Source: Aeromicrobium sp. (lineage in GTDB: Bacteria > Actinomycetota > Actinomycetes > Propionibacteriales > Nocardioidaceae). Taken from it: a DNA stretch of 64,000 nt. Positions 32,602-41,189 of the stretch are shown piece after piece. Under the pieces are notes generated by a model. That model saw only the letters and a list, made by a program, of their open reading frames with translations. It did no database searches and was not told the DNA's origin. The translations under genes were made by a program, and so were the position numbers. The stretch spans positions 124,001-188,000 of the forward strand of contig NZ_JAGLCD010000004.1 in NCBI RefSeq assembly GCF_023146395.1. The letters are read 5' to 3'. The first letter of the stretch is position 1. Each line of letters begins with the position of its first letter.

Positions 32602-33348
32602 ATGGCCTCACGTGGACCGGACGAGACCCGGAGACTGTTCGGCCGGCGCCGACGGGCGGCTCGCCGTCACACCGTCGTGCGCGTGCTGCTCGCGAGCGCG
32701 GTGGTGGCGGTCCTGCTCGCAGGGGCGTGGGTCGTCGCCTTCTCCTCGCTGCTCGCCGCCGACGACGTGGAGATCACCGGCACCGACCAGCTGACGAAGA
32801 CCGAGGTGGAGGCCACGGCCGACGTGCCGATCGGGCGGCCCCTCGCCCGGATCGACCTCGACGCGATCGAGGAGCGGGTCCGGTCACTGCCGCTCGTCGA
32901 GTCGGTGGAGGCCTCGCGCTCGTGGCCCGGCACGGTGCGGCTGCGCGTCACCGAGCGCACCGCCGTGGCCTGGGCCGAGATCGACGGCGAGATCCGCGGC
33001 ATCGACCGGTTCGGGGCCAGCTTCCGCCGCTTCGACGAGCCGCCCGCGCTCACCCAGATCCGGGTCGACACCCGCGATCCGCGGGACCGCCAGCAGGCCT
33101 TCGAGGGCCTGGGCGCGGTCGTGGCGACCCTGTCGTCCTCGGCGCCGGACCTGCTCGCGGCGATCGCCTACGGTGAGGCCCAGACCCAGGACTCGCTCAC
33201 GTTCGAGCTCGCCGACGGACGCAGCATCCGGTGGGGGAGCGCCGAGGACTCGGCGCGCAAGATCGAGGTCGTCTCGGCCCTGCTCGGCTCGGTCGACGCC
33301 GCGGAGTACGACGTCAGCGCACCGGAGCAGCCGACGACTCGCGAGTGA
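32602..33348 (+). CDS. ftsQ: Cell division protein FtsQ
   Basis: Bitopic divisome scaffold. 248 residues: an Arg-rich cytoplasmic N-terminus, one membrane helix (VLLASAVVAVLLAGAWVVAF, about 27-46), then a POTRA domain beginning VEITGTDQLTKTEVEA, with LPLVESVEASRSWPGTVRLRVTER as the conserved strand block. A FtsQ/DivIB C-terminal domain follows. It starts 8 nt after murC and is followed by the ftsZ promoter region. Confidence 0.92.
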   Translation: MASRGPDETRRLFGRRRRAARRHTVVRVLLASAVVAVLLAGAWVVAFSSLLAADDVEITGTDQLTKTEVEATADVPIGRPLARIDLDAIEERVRSLPLVESVEASRSWPGTVRLRVTERTAVAWAEIDGEIRGIDRFGASFRRFDEPPALTQIRVDTRDPRDRQQAFEGLGAVVATLSSSAPDLLAAIAYGEAQTQDSLTFELADGRSIRWGSAEDSARKIEVVSALLGSVDAAEYDVSAPEQPTTRE

Positions 33349-33426
33349 CCAATTCGGCGCGCGCGCCGTCGGCGTGTCGCGCCGATCCGCCCGGGGCGCG
33401 ACCCGTACCGTCGGACACGAACGAGG

Positions 33427-33467
33427 TTGACATAACTACAACCCTCTACTAGAGGGTCAGGGTTTTT
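33427..33467 (+). promoter_or_regulatory. ftsZ promoter with a palindrome over the -10
   Basis: A consensus TTGACA (33427-33432) is followed after 17 nt by TAGAGG (33450-33455). A perfect palindrome ACCCTCTA-C-TAGAGGGT (33441-33457) covers the spacer end and the -10, and a T5 run follows at 33463-33467. The element could be an operator, and in RNA from upstream it could act as a weak terminator. The leader to ftsZ is about 80 nt. Confidence 0.65.
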
Positions 33468-33545
33468 CTCCTCCTCGGTCTGCTCCCGACTCGAACCCCA
33501 GACGCACACCCACCCTCGTGGTGGACCTCGCCCGGAAGGAACCCC

Positions 33546-34694
33546 ATGGCGGTCCAGAACTATCTCGCCGTGATCAAGGTCGTCGGCATCGGCGGCGGTG
33601 GCGTCAACGCCGTCAACCGCATGATCGAGGTGGGGCTCAAGGGTGTCGAGTTCATCGCGATCAACACCGATGCCCAGGCCCTGCTCATGAGCGACGCCGA
33701 CGTCAAGCTCGACGTCGGCCGCGACTCCACCCGCGGTCTCGGTGCCGGCGCCAACCCCGAGATCGGCAAGCGTGCCGCCGAGGACCACGCCGAGGAGATC
33801 GAGGCGGCGATCAAGGGCGCCGACATGGTCTTCGTCACCGCGGGCGAGGGCGGTGGCACGGGCACCGGGGGAGCCCCCGTCGTCGCCCGCATCGCGCGCT
33901 CCCTCGGGGCGCTCACGATCGGTGTCGTCACGCGCCCCTTCAAGTTCGAGGGCCGCAACCGGTCGGGCCAGGCCGACGCCGGCATTCAGGCGCTGCGCGA
34001 GGAGGTCGACACCCTCATCGTGATCCCGAACGACCGGCTGCTGTCGATCAGCGACCCCAACGTCAGCCTGCTGGACTCCTTCCGCCAGGCCGACCAGGTG
34101 CTCCACCAGGGCGTCTCGGGCATCACCGACCTGATCACGACCCCCGGCCTGATCAACCTGGACTTCGCCGACGTCAAGTCGGTCATGTCCGACGCCGGCT
34201 CGGCGCTCATGGGCATCGGTTCGGCGCGCGGTGAGTCGCGCGCGGCCGTCGCGGCCGAGATGGCCGTCTCGAGCCCCTTGCTGGAAGCCTCCATCGAGGG
34301 CGCGCGCGGCGTGCTGCTGTCGATCGCGGGCGGCTCCGATCTCGGCCTGTTCGAGATCAACGAGGCCGCGGGTCTCGTCGCCGATGCCGTCCACCCCGAG
34401 GCCAACATCATCTTCGGCGCGGTCATCGACGACGCGCTGGGTGACGAGGTCCGTGTGACGGTCATCGCCGCCGGCTTCGACGGTGGGGAGCCCAAGGCGC
34501 GCGACTCCTCGCAGCCGGCCCTGCTGCGTGACGGGGGTGCGCCGACCGCCCCGTCGACGCCGGAGCAGGCGCCCGCGGCGCCGGCGGCCCCGGCGGCCGG
34601 TCCGCTCAAGCCCGACCCGCACCTGGACGGCCCGCTGGAGCCGGTCGAGGTCGAGTACGACGACGACCTCGACATCCCTGACTTCCTGCGCTGA
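33546..34694 (+). CDS. ftsZ: Cell division GTPase FtsZ
   Basis: Tubulin-like GTPase that forms the division ring. 382 residues. The N-terminal [17 protein letters not shown] and the tubulin signature [13 protein letters not shown] (near 102-114) bind [11 protein letters not shown] and the catalytic NLDFAD loop are present. A Pro/Ala-rich linker leads to the conserved C-terminal peptide [11 protein letters not shown], the docking site for SepF. AAGGA lies before the ATG. ftsA is absent, as usual in actinobacteria. Confidence 0.97.
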   Translation: MAVQNYLAVIKVVGIGGGGVNAVNRMIEVGLKGVEFIAINTDAQALLMSDADVKLDVGRDSTRGLGAGANPEIGKRAAEDHAEEIEAAIKGADMVFVTAGEGGGTGTGGAPVVARIARSLGALTIGVVTRPFKFEGRNRSGQADAGIQALREEVDTLIVIPNDRLLSISDPNVSLLDSFRQADQVLHQGVSGITDLITTPGLINLDFADVKSVMSDAGSALMGIGSARGESRAAVAAEMAVSSPLLEASIEGARGVLLSIAGGSDLGLFEINEAAGLVADAVHPEANIIFGAVIDDALGDEVRVTVIAAGFDGGEPKARDSSQPALLRDGGAPTAPSTPEQAPAAPAAPAAGPLKPDPHLDGPLEPVEVEYDDDLDIPDFLR

Positions 34695-35372
34695 GTGTTC
34701 CTGTTCCACGAGCGCCTCGACCACGGTGTCGAGGTCGCGTTCACGGGGTCGGACCGCGACCTGCGTGACCCGGACGTCTACCCCGAGCTCGCCCGCGAGC
34801 TGGGGGTGGACGTCGTGGGGGCGGTGCACCAGGTGCATGGCCGCGAGGTCGTCGCCGTCGACGCCGCGCGTCCGATCCGAGGTGGTGAGCTCGACCTCGA
34901 GCTGGCTGACGCCGATGCCGTCCTGGTCGATCGACCCGGTGCGGCCGTCGCGCGCGCGGCCGACTGCGTGCCGATCGCCGTCGTCGACCTCGATGCGCCC
35001 CAGGGCGCGGTCGTCCACGCCGGACGCGTCGGGCTCGTCGCCGGTGTCGTGCCGGCGGCGGTGAGCGCCCTGCGCGCCCGTGGTGCCACGCGGCTGCGCG
35101 CCTGGGTCGGTCCCCGGGCGTGCGGCCGGTGCTACGAGGTCCCCGAGGCCATGGCGGCCGAGGTCGAGGCCGTCGTGCCGGGCACTCGGTCGCGCACGGT
35201 CCGCGACACCCCGGCTCTCGACATCGGCGCCGGGGTCATCGCCCAGCTCGTCGCCGACGGGGTCGAGGTCGTCGACGTCGGCGGCTGCACGATCGAGGAC
35301 CCGCGCTTTCACTCCTACCGGCGCGACGGCGACGGCGCCGGCCGGCACGGGGTCGTGGTGGTCGTCCGATGA
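34695..35372 (+). CDS. pgeF: Peptidoglycan editing factor PgeF (YfiH / multicopper polyphenol oxidase family)
   Basis: Cu-oxidase_4 family protein of 225 residues; the E. coli homologue removes wrong residues from UDP-MurNAc peptides. Metal and active residues are visible in VHQVHG, RAADCVPIAV, HAGRVGL and the VGPRACGRCYEV block. The usual HAGWRG motif lacks its Trp here. The GTG directly follows the ftsZ stop, with no spacer and no own ribosome site, so translation is coupled. It overlaps yggS by 4 nt. Confidence 0.88.
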   Translation: MFLFHERLDHGVEVAFTGSDRDLRDPDVYPELARELGVDVVGAVHQVHGREVVAVDAARPIRGGELDLELADADAVLVDRPGAAVARAADCVPIAVVDLDAPQGAVVHAGRVGLVAGVVPAAVSALRARGATRLRAWVGPRACGRCYEVPEAMAAEVEAVVPGTRSRTVRDTPALDIGAGVIAQLVADGVEVVDVGGCTIEDPRFHSYRRDGDGAGRHGVVVVVR

Positions 35373-36076
35373 GCGGGCGCCGGGAGGAGCTTCGCGGCCG
35401 CCTGGACGCGGTCCAGGCGCGGATCGCGGCCGCCTGCGATGCGGCGGATCGCGACCCGCAGGAGCTCACGCTCGTCGTCGTCACCAAGACCTACCCGGCG
35501 TCAGACGTCACGCTGCTCGCCGAGCTCGGGGTCACCGACGTCGGCGAGAACCGGCACCCGGAGGCGGGGGAGAAGGCCGCCGAGGTCGCGGCGCCGCTGC
35601 GCTGGCACTTCATGGGGGGCCTGCAGACCAACAAGGCCGGCGCGGTCGCCCGGTACGCCGACGTCGTGCACTCGGTCGACCGGGCCAAGCTCGTCGCCTC
35701 GCTGGGCCGCGGGGCCGCGGCGGCCGAGCGTGACCTCGAGGTGCTCCTCCAGGTCGATCTCGGACCCGAGTTCGGTCGTCCCTCGGACGTCCGCTCCGGC
35801 GCGGCCCCGACCGACCTCGCCAGCCTGGCCGACGCCGTGGCCCAGACCGACCGTCTGCACCTCGGGGGCGTCATGACGGTCGCGCCGCTCGACGTCGACC
35901 CGACTCCGGTCTTCGAGCGGCTCGCCGCGCTGTCGCAGCGCCTACGGGCCGACCACCCTGGGGCCGTCACGATGTCGGCGGGCATGAGCAACGATCTCGA
36001 GGCGGCGGTCGCGGTCGGCGCGACACACCTGCGTGTCGGACGCGCGATCCTCGGTGAACGACCGCCGCTCGGGTAA
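35369..36076 (+). CDS. YggS/PLPBP family pyridoxal-phosphate homeostasis protein
   Basis: Single-domain PLP protein that buffers the cofactor; no enzymatic reaction is assigned. 235 residues. The PLP lysine is in LVVVTKTYPASD near 37. GVTDVGENRHPEAGEKA replaces the common GENRVQE, WHFMGGLQTNKAG follows, and the C-terminus is SAGMSNDLEAAVAVGATHLRVGRAIFG-like. The position between ftsZ and sepF is standard in Gram-positive bacteria. A -10 box for sepF overlaps its stop codon. Confidence 0.92.
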   Translation: MSGRREELRGRLDAVQARIAAACDAADRDPQELTLVVVTKTYPASDVTLLAELGVTDVGENRHPEAGEKAAEVAAPLRWHFMGGLQTNKAGAVARYADVVHSVDRAKLVASLGRGAAAAERDLEVLLQVDLGPEFGRPSDVRSGAAPTDLASLADAVAQTDRLHLGGVMTVAPLDVDPTPVFERLAALSQRLRADHPGAVTMSAGMSNDLEAAVAVGATHLRVGRAILGERPPLG

Positions 36077-36079
36077 TGT
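36074..36079 (+). promoter_or_regulatory. Possible -10 element for sepF
   Basis: TAATGT overlaps the yggS stop and lies 85 nt before the sepF ATG. No firm -35. Confidence 0.35.
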
Positions 36080-36164
36080 CACGCTTGTGATTTGAGTCAA
36101 TTCTCAGGTCACGACCACGAACCACGGTGGCGGTCCGACCGCACCAGACACACGAGGGGCAGTC

Positions 36165-36674
36165 ATGGCTGGCGCAATGCGAAAGATGGGCGAGTATCTC
36201 GGCCTCGTCGAGCAGGCCGACTACGACGACGTGTACGACGACGAGCCGACCTCGGCGCGCGAGAGCCGCGCCGCCGAGCCCGCTGCCCCGGTGCGCGAGC
36301 CCCGCGCGGCACGCACCCCTGCGGTCATCCGTCCGGCCGCCGTCGCTCACATCGACGACCGCCGGCGTCGCGAGGTGAGCTCGGCCGACACCGAGCTGAC
36401 CCGCATCGAGACGGTCACGCCTCGCACCTTCAACGACGCACGCGTCGTGGGCGAGAACTTCCGCAGCGGCGTTCCGGTGATCATGAACCTCACCGAGCTC
36501 GACGACTCCGACGCCAAGCGCATGGTCGACTTCGGCGCTGGCCTGGTGTTCTCGGTCCACGGAGCGATCACCCGCGTCACGGCTGGTGTCTTCCTGCTCA
36601 CCCCGGCGAATGTGGTGGTGTCCGACGAGGACAAGCAGCGCATCGCCGGCGGTGGCCTCTACGACCACAGCTGA
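36165..36674 (+). CDS. sepF: Cell division protein SepF
   Basis: Membrane anchor for FtsZ in bacteria without FtsA. 169 residues. The amphipathic N-terminus MAGAMRKMGEYLGLVE would insert in the membrane; a disordered acidic linker follows. The DUF552/SepF core is about 88-160 (TFNDARVVGENFRSGVPVIMNL, then AKRMVDFGAGLVF and RVTAGVFLLTPANV). GAGGGG lies upstream of the ATG. It is followed by yggT after 6 nt. Confidence 0.95.
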   Translation: MAGAMRKMGEYLGLVEQADYDDVYDDEPTSARESRAAEPAAPVREPRAARTPAVIRPAAVAHIDDRRRREVSSADTELTRIETVTPRTFNDARVVGENFRSGVPVIMNLTELDDSDAKRMVDFGAGLVFSVHGAITRVTAGVFLLTPANVVVSDEDKQRIAGGGLYDHS

Positions 36675-36680
36675 CCACGT

Positions 36681-36974
36681 ATGCCTGCTGGCATTGCCGA
36701 CATCGTCCTGCTGGTCCTCTGGATCGCGATCGTCCTGCTCCTGGCGCGGTTCGTCATCGAGTGGGTGCAGGTCTTCGCCCGCAACTGGGCCCCCAGTGGT
36801 TGGGTGGCCGTTCTGTGCGAGGGCATCTACTACGTCACCGACCCGCCCCTGCGGGCGATCCGCCGCGTCATCCCGCCGCTGCGGCTCGGACAGGTCATGC
36901 TCGACCTGTCTCCGCTGATCCTGCTCATCGTCATCCAGATCCTCATGAGTGTGGTGCGTGCCACCAGCGCCTGA
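36681..36974 (+). CDS. YggT family membrane protein
   Basis: 97-residue membrane protein with two hydrophobic segments (ADIVLLVLWIAIVLLLARFVIEW and LGQVMLDLSPLILLIVIQILM) joined by a conserved loop YYVTDPPLRAIRRVIPPLRLG. The family sits beside sepF in many bacteria and may help division or turgor adaptation; its biochemical role is not known. Only 6 nt follow sepF, so it is in the same transcript. Confidence 0.9.
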   Translation: MPAGIADIVLLVLWIAIVLLLARFVIEWVQVFARNWAPSGWVAVLCEGIYYVTDPPLRAIRRVIPPLRLGQVMLDLSPLILLIVIQILMSVVRATSA

Positions 36975-37007
36975 GCGACTCGTGGGGCAGGTGTGGCAGG
37001 AGTGGAT

Positions 37008-37035
37008 GATCGACCGGTACCGTAGGATCGACCGG
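37008..37035 (+). promoter_or_regulatory. wag31 promoter region with paired direct repeat
   Basis: GATCGACCGG occurs at 37008-37017 and 37026-37035, an 18-bp period. A -10 box TAGGAT (37023-37028) lies between and overlaps the second copy. No strong -35 is seen. The repeat looks like an operator for a dimeric regulator, but none is known. Confidence 0.45.
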
Positions 37036-37064
37036 AAGTCTCAACCCGACCATGAGGTGAACTG

Positions 37065-37850
37065 ATGCCCCTGACTCCTGAGGACGTGCGCAACAAGCGC
37101 TTTACTCCCGTGCGCCTGCGCGAGGGATACGACATGGGAGAGGTGGATCAGTTCCTTGACGAAGTCGAGTCCGAGCTGGAGCGTCTCACTGTCGAGAACG
37201 ACGAGCTGCGGGCGAAGGTCGCGGCCGCCTCGACCGGCGAGCCCACCGGTCTGATCCCGCAGGTCGCGCCGCCCGCGCAGGAGGCTCCGGCCCCCGCGGT
37301 GAGCGCGCCTGAGCCCACCCCCGAGCCGGCGAAGGAGCCCGCTCCCGTCGCCGAGGCTCCGGCTGCCCCGGCACCGGCGGCCAAGCCGTCCGTCGCCGAC
37401 GCCTCGTCGGCCGCGGCGCGCCTGCTCGAGATCGCCTCGACCAACGCCGACCAGCTCATGGAGGCGGCCAAGGAAGAGGCCGACCGCATCGTGGGCGAGG
37501 CGCGGGCCAAGGCCGAGCGCCTCGAGACCGAGTCGCGCGGCAAGGCGGACCGTCTCGAGACCGACGCCCGCATCCGCGCGCAGAAGCTCGACGACGAGAC
37601 CAAGCAGCGCCGCGAGCAGGCGCTGTCGGCCATCGAGCGTGAGCGCTACGAGGTCCAGCGTGAGGTCGAGCACCTGCGCGCCTACGAGCGCGAGTACCGC
37701 GCGCGTCTGAAGAACTACTTCCAGACGCAGCTCGAGCAGCTCGCCTCGTCGGACAACACCCCCGAGGCCAGCGCCGCTCCGGCGAGCAACGGCTCGGGCG
37801 AGCAGGCGCCGCGCCGCATGCGCTCGCTGCTCGGCGACGACGACGTCTGA
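37065..37850 (+). CDS. wag31: Polar growth and septum-site protein Wag31/DivIVA
   Basis: Coiled-coil protein that binds curved membrane and directs polar growth and septum placement. 261 residues. The DivIVA lipid-binding domain is 1-60 (PLTPEDVRNKRFTPVRLREGYDMGEVDQFLDEVE); a Pro/Ala-rich linker follows at about 65-110, then a long Glu/Arg coiled coil (about 115-225) and a short tail RRMRSLLGDDDV. It is probably a target of PASTA kinases, as in mycobacteria. It is followed by a perfect 18-bp hairpin shared with the convergent ileS. Confidence 0.95.
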   Translation: MPLTPEDVRNKRFTPVRLREGYDMGEVDQFLDEVESELERLTVENDELRAKVAAASTGEPTGLIPQVAPPAQEAPAPAVSAPEPTPEPAKEPAPVAEAPAAPAPAAKPSVADASSAAARLLEIASTNADQLMEAAKEEADRIVGEARAKAERLETESRGKADRLETDARIRAQKLDDETKQRREQALSAIERERYEVQREVEHLRAYEREYRARLKNYFQTQLEQLASSDNTPEASAAPASNGSGEQAPRRMRSLLGDDDV

Positions 37851-37870
37851 GACGTCCCCGGTCGGAAGCA

Positions 37871-37910
37871 CGAGGGGCCCTCACCAGCGCGAGCTGGTGA
37901 GGGCCCCTCG
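37871..37910. terminator. Perfect 18-bp hairpin between convergent wag31 and ileS
   Basis: CGAGGGGCCCTCACCAGC pairs with its exact complement around loop GCGA. No T-run follows on either strand, so it is not a classical intrinsic terminator. Its place, 20 nt after each stop codon, suggests a bidirectional terminator or 3'-end stabiliser. Confidence 0.65.
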
Positions 37911-37930
37911 TCATGTCGGGGGGGCGGCGG

Positions 37931-40900
37931 TCAGGCCTTCGTGACGGCGAAGCCCAGGCCGATCTCGTCGTCGGTGAACGGCAGGCCCGCGGGGTCGTCG
38001 GCCTGCGTGACCTCGAGCGCCAGGACCTCGTCGGCGATCTCGGCGCCATGGACGTCGATGGCCTCGGCCACGGCGGCGGTGCCGGTCCAGCGGAGCGTGA
38101 TGCGGTCGCTGATGTCGAAGCCGGAGGACTTGCGGGCCTCCTGCACGGCACGGACGACCTCGCGGGCCAGTCCGGCGCGGCGCAGCTCGTCGTCGAGCTC
38201 GAGGTCCAACGCGACGGTCTCGCCCTGGTCGTTCACGACCGACCAGCCCTCCCGGGGCCGCTCGGAGATCACGACGTCATCGAGCGTGATCTCGACGGTC
38301 TCGCCGTCGACCTCGAGCCGGCGCGCGGCGCCGCCCTGCAGCACGTGGGCGAGCTCGGCCGGGTCGTCCGCCGAGATCGCCTCGGCGACACGGGGGGTCT
38401 GCTTGCCGAACCGCCGACCGAGGGCCCGGAAGTTGCCCTTGACCGTGTAGTCGACGAGGTCGCTGTCGCCCTCGCCCAGCCGGTCGAAGCCGCGGATGTT
38501 GAGCTCGTCCCCGATCTCGCGGAGCAGCTCCTCGCCCAGCAGCAGGTAGGACGCGGACGGGACCAGCGCGCGCCGCAGCGGCTGGCGGATCTTGACCTTG
38601 GCCTCGGCGCGGGCTGCGCGGCCGAGCTCGGTGACCCGACGGGCGAGCTGCACGCGCTCGTCGAGGCCGTCGACGACCAGCGAGTCGTCGGCCACCGGCC
38701 ACCCCGCCAGGTGGACCGAGCTCGTCGCGGACGGATCGACCGGACGCACGACGTCCTGCCAGACCCGTTCGGTGATGAAGGGCACCAACGGGGCCATGAG
38801 GCGGTTCAGGACGTCGATCGTCTCGTGCAGCGTGGCGAGGGCTGCCGGGTCTCCGGCCCAGAAGCGGCGACGCGAGCGACGCACGTACCAGTTCGACAGG
38901 TCGTCGACGAACCGCGCGATGCGTGCGCCGGCCGCCTGGGTGTCGAACTGCTCGAGATCGCTCGTGACGTCGGCGGTGAGGACCTGCAGCTGCGACAGCA
39001 CCCAGCGATCGAGCACGTCGCGCTGCGCCGGCTCCGGCGCGCCCTGGGCGGGGGACCACCCGGCCGCGCGGGCGTAGAGGACGTGGAAGGCCACGGTGTT
39101 CCAGTAGGTCAGCAGGACCTTGCGGACGATCTCGGTGAGCGTGACGTGGCCGATGCGCCGGGCAGACCACGGCGATCCCGAGCACGCCATGAACCAGCGC
39201 AGCGCATCGGCTCCGTGCTCGTCCATGAGCGGCATCGGCAGCAGGATGTTGCCCAGGTGCTTGCTCATCTTGCGGCCGTCCTCGGCCAGCAGGTGGCCCA
39301 GGCACACGACGTTCTCGTACGACGACCTGTCGAACACCAGGGTGCCGACCGCCATGAGCGAGTAGAACCAGCCACGGGTCTGGTCGATCGCCTCGCAGAT
39401 GTACTGCGCCGGGTAGGCGCGCTCGAACTTCTCGGTCGAGCCCGGGACGTGCGGGTAGCCCCACTGGGCGAAGGGCATCGAGCCGGAGTCGAACCAGACG
39501 TCGATGACCTCCGGCACCCGGCGGTAGGTGCCGGGCTCGCCGTCGACGGTGAACGTGACGTCGTCGATGAAGGGCCGGTGCGGGTCGAGGTCGGTGACGT
39601 CGCGCCCGGTGAGCTCGGAGAGCTCCTTCAGGGACTCCACGCACACGAGCTTCGACGGATCGGCGTCGTTGCGCCAGATCGGCAAGGGCGTGCCCCAGAA
39701 GCGCGAGCGGGAGAGCGCCCAGTCCTGGTTGTTGTCGAGCCAGTCCCCGTAGCGACCGTGCTTGATCGTCTCGGGGAACCACGCCGTGCCCTCGTTCTCG
39801 GCGAGCAGCTGGTCCTTGATCTGGGTCGTGCGGATGTACCAGGCCGGCAGCGCGTAGTACATGAGTGGCGTGTGGCAGCGCCAGCAGTGCGGGTAGGAGT
39901 GCTCGTAGTCCAGGCGCCGGAACAGCAGGCCTCGCGCCTGGAGGTCCGCGACCAGCGCCGTGTCGGCCTCCTTGAAGAAGGCGCCGCCGACGAGCGGCAC
40001 GTCGGGCTGGAAGTGGCCGTCGGCGGTGATCGGGTTCACGACCGGCAGGCCGTACGCCCGGCAGACCTCCATGTCGTCCGCGCCGAAGGCGGGGGACTGG
40101 TGCACCAGACCGGTGCCGTCGTCGGTCGTGACGTACTCGGCCAGCACGACGAAGTGGGCGTCCGGGACGTCGACGAGCTCGAAGGGACGCTGGTAGGCCC
40201 ACCGCTCCATCTCGCGGCCCTGGAACGTCTCCTCGACGGTCCAGTCGTCACCGAGCGCCGTCGGCACGAGACCCTCGAACACGATCACGCGGTCGTCGCC
40301 GTTGCGGGCGATCGCGTAGGTGTAGTCGGGGTGCACCGCGACCGCGGTGTTCGACACCAGCGTCCACGGGGTCGTGGTCCAGACGAGCAGGTCGACTCCC
40401 GCGTGGGGGCCGCTCGTGAGCGGGAACCGGACGTAGACCGAGGGGTCGACGATCGTCTCGTAGCCCTGCGCGAGCTCGTGGTCGGACAACGTGGTGCCGC
40501 AGCGCGGGCAGTACGGCGCGACGCGGTGGGACTCCACGAGCAGGCCCTTGTCGAAGATCTGGCGCAGCCCCCACCACACGCTCTGGACGTACTCGGAGTC
40601 CATCGTGCGATAGGGGTGGGCCATGTCGGTCCAGTAGCCCATGCGGTCGGTCATGTCCTCGAACTGACCCACGTTGCGCAGCACGGCCTCGCGACACCTC
40701 GCGTTGAACTCGGCGATGCCGTAGGCCTCGATGTCGGGCTTGCCGTTGAAGCCCAGCTCCTTCTCGACCGCGATCTCGACGGGCAGCCCGTGGCAGTCCC
40801 AGCCGGCCTTGCGCTCCACGAGGTGGCCCTGCATCGTCTTGAACCGGGGGAAGACGTCCTTGAAGACCCGCGCCTCGACGTGGTGCGTGCCCGGTACGCC

Positions 40901-41104
40901 GTTGGCCGTGGGCGGGCCCTCGTAGAACGTCCACCGGGGCGCGTCGGCACGCTCGGTCAGGCTCGCCCCGAACGTGCCCTCGGACTCCCACAGGTCCAGG
41001 ATCTGCCGCTCCAGCCCGGGGAGGTCGATCTGCGCGGGAACGGCGCGGTAGAGCGGGTGTTCGGTGGGGGCGGACCCGGTGTCGGGCGTGGCGGGAGAGG
41101 TCAC
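37931..41104 (-). CDS. ileS: Isoleucyl-tRNA synthetase, IleS2 type with GTHH signature
   Basis: Charges tRNA-Ile with isoleucine and edits valine. 1057 residues. The class I signature reads PTANGVPGTHH: residues 72-75 are Gly-Thr-His-His where HXGH is usual, so the first and third positions are swapped. KMSKH is at 612-616. The eukaryote-like C-terminal region marks the IleS2 clade. This GXHH variant is associated in the literature I recall with mupirocin hyper-resistance. The leaderless GTG at 41104 lies 7 nt after TAGAAT, so no T-box leader exists. The open frame continues upstream, but that part lacks homology and overlaps lspA. Confidence 0.93.
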   Translation of the reverse strand: MTSPATPDTGSAPTEHPLYRAVPAQIDLPGLERQILDLWESEGTFGASLTERADAPRWTFYEGPPTANGVPGTHHVEARVFKDVFPRFKTMQGHLVERKAGWDCHGLPVEIAVEKELGFNGKPDIEAYGIAEFNARCREAVLRNVGQFEDMTDRMGYWTDMAHPYRTMDSEYVQSVWWGLRQIFDKGLLVESHRVAPYCPRCGTTLSDHELAQGYETIVDPSVYVRFPLTSGPHAGVDLLVWTTTPWTLVSNTAVAVHPDYTYAIARNGDDRVIVFEGLVPTALGDDWTVEETFQGREMERWAYQRPFELVDVPDAHFVVLAEYVTTDDGTGLVHQSPAFGADDMEVCRAYGLPVVNPITADGHFQPDVPLVGGAFFKEADTALVADLQARGLLFRRLDYEHSYPHCWRCHTPLMYYALPAWYIRTTQIKDQLLAENEGTAWFPETIKHGRYGDWLDNNQDWALSRSRFWGTPLPIWRNDADPSKLVCVESLKELSELTGRDVTDLDPHRPFIDDVTFTVDGEPGTYRRVPEVIDVWFDSGSMPFAQWGYPHVPGSTEKFERAYPAQYICEAIDQTRGWFYSLMAVGTLVFDRSSYENVVCLGHLLAEDGRKMSKHLGNILLPMPLMDEHGADALRWFMACSGSPWSARRIGHVTLTEIVRKVLLTYWNTVAFHVLYARAAGWSPAQGAPEPAQRDVLDRWVLSQLQVLTADVTSDLEQFDTQAAGARIARFVDDLSNWYVRRSRRRFWAGDPAALATLHETIDVLNRLMAPLVPFITERVWQDVVRPVDPSATSSVHLAGWPVADDSLVVDGLDERVQLARRVTELGRAARAEAKVKIRQPLRRALVPSASYLLLGEELLREIGDELNIRGFDRLGEGDSDLVDYTVKGNFRALGRRFGKQTPRVAEAISADDPAELAHVLQGGAARRLEVDGETVEITLDDVVISERPREGWSVVNDQGETVALDLELDDELRRAGLAREVVRAVQEARKSSGFDISDRITLRWTGTAAVAEAIDVHGAEIADEVLALEVTQADDPAGLPFTDDEIGLGFAVTKA

Positions 41105-41111
41105 ACGCGCG

Positions 41112-41117
41112 ATTCTA
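41112..41117 (-). promoter_or_regulatory. -10 element of leaderless ileS promoter
   Basis: Minus-strand TAGAAT ends 7 nt before the GTG at 41104. Confidence 0.5.
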
Positions 41118-41153
41118 CGGAGCGGCCTTCGAGGCCCGGGCGGCGAGGCGAAG

Positions 41154-41182
41154 TTGCCACGCTTGGCACGGCGGTCTACTGT
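41154..41182 (+). promoter_or_regulatory. Sigma70-type leaderless promoter of the DksA-like gene
   Basis: TTGCCA (41154-41159), 17 nt, TACTGT (41177-41182), then 7 nt to the ATG at 41190. It is one of the clearest promoters in the window. Confidence 0.75.
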
Positions 41183-41189
41183 CCGGCCC

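Noticed and set aside
41105..41153. T-box leader for ileS
   Set aside because: The -10 lies 7 nt from the start codon, leaving no room for a leader.
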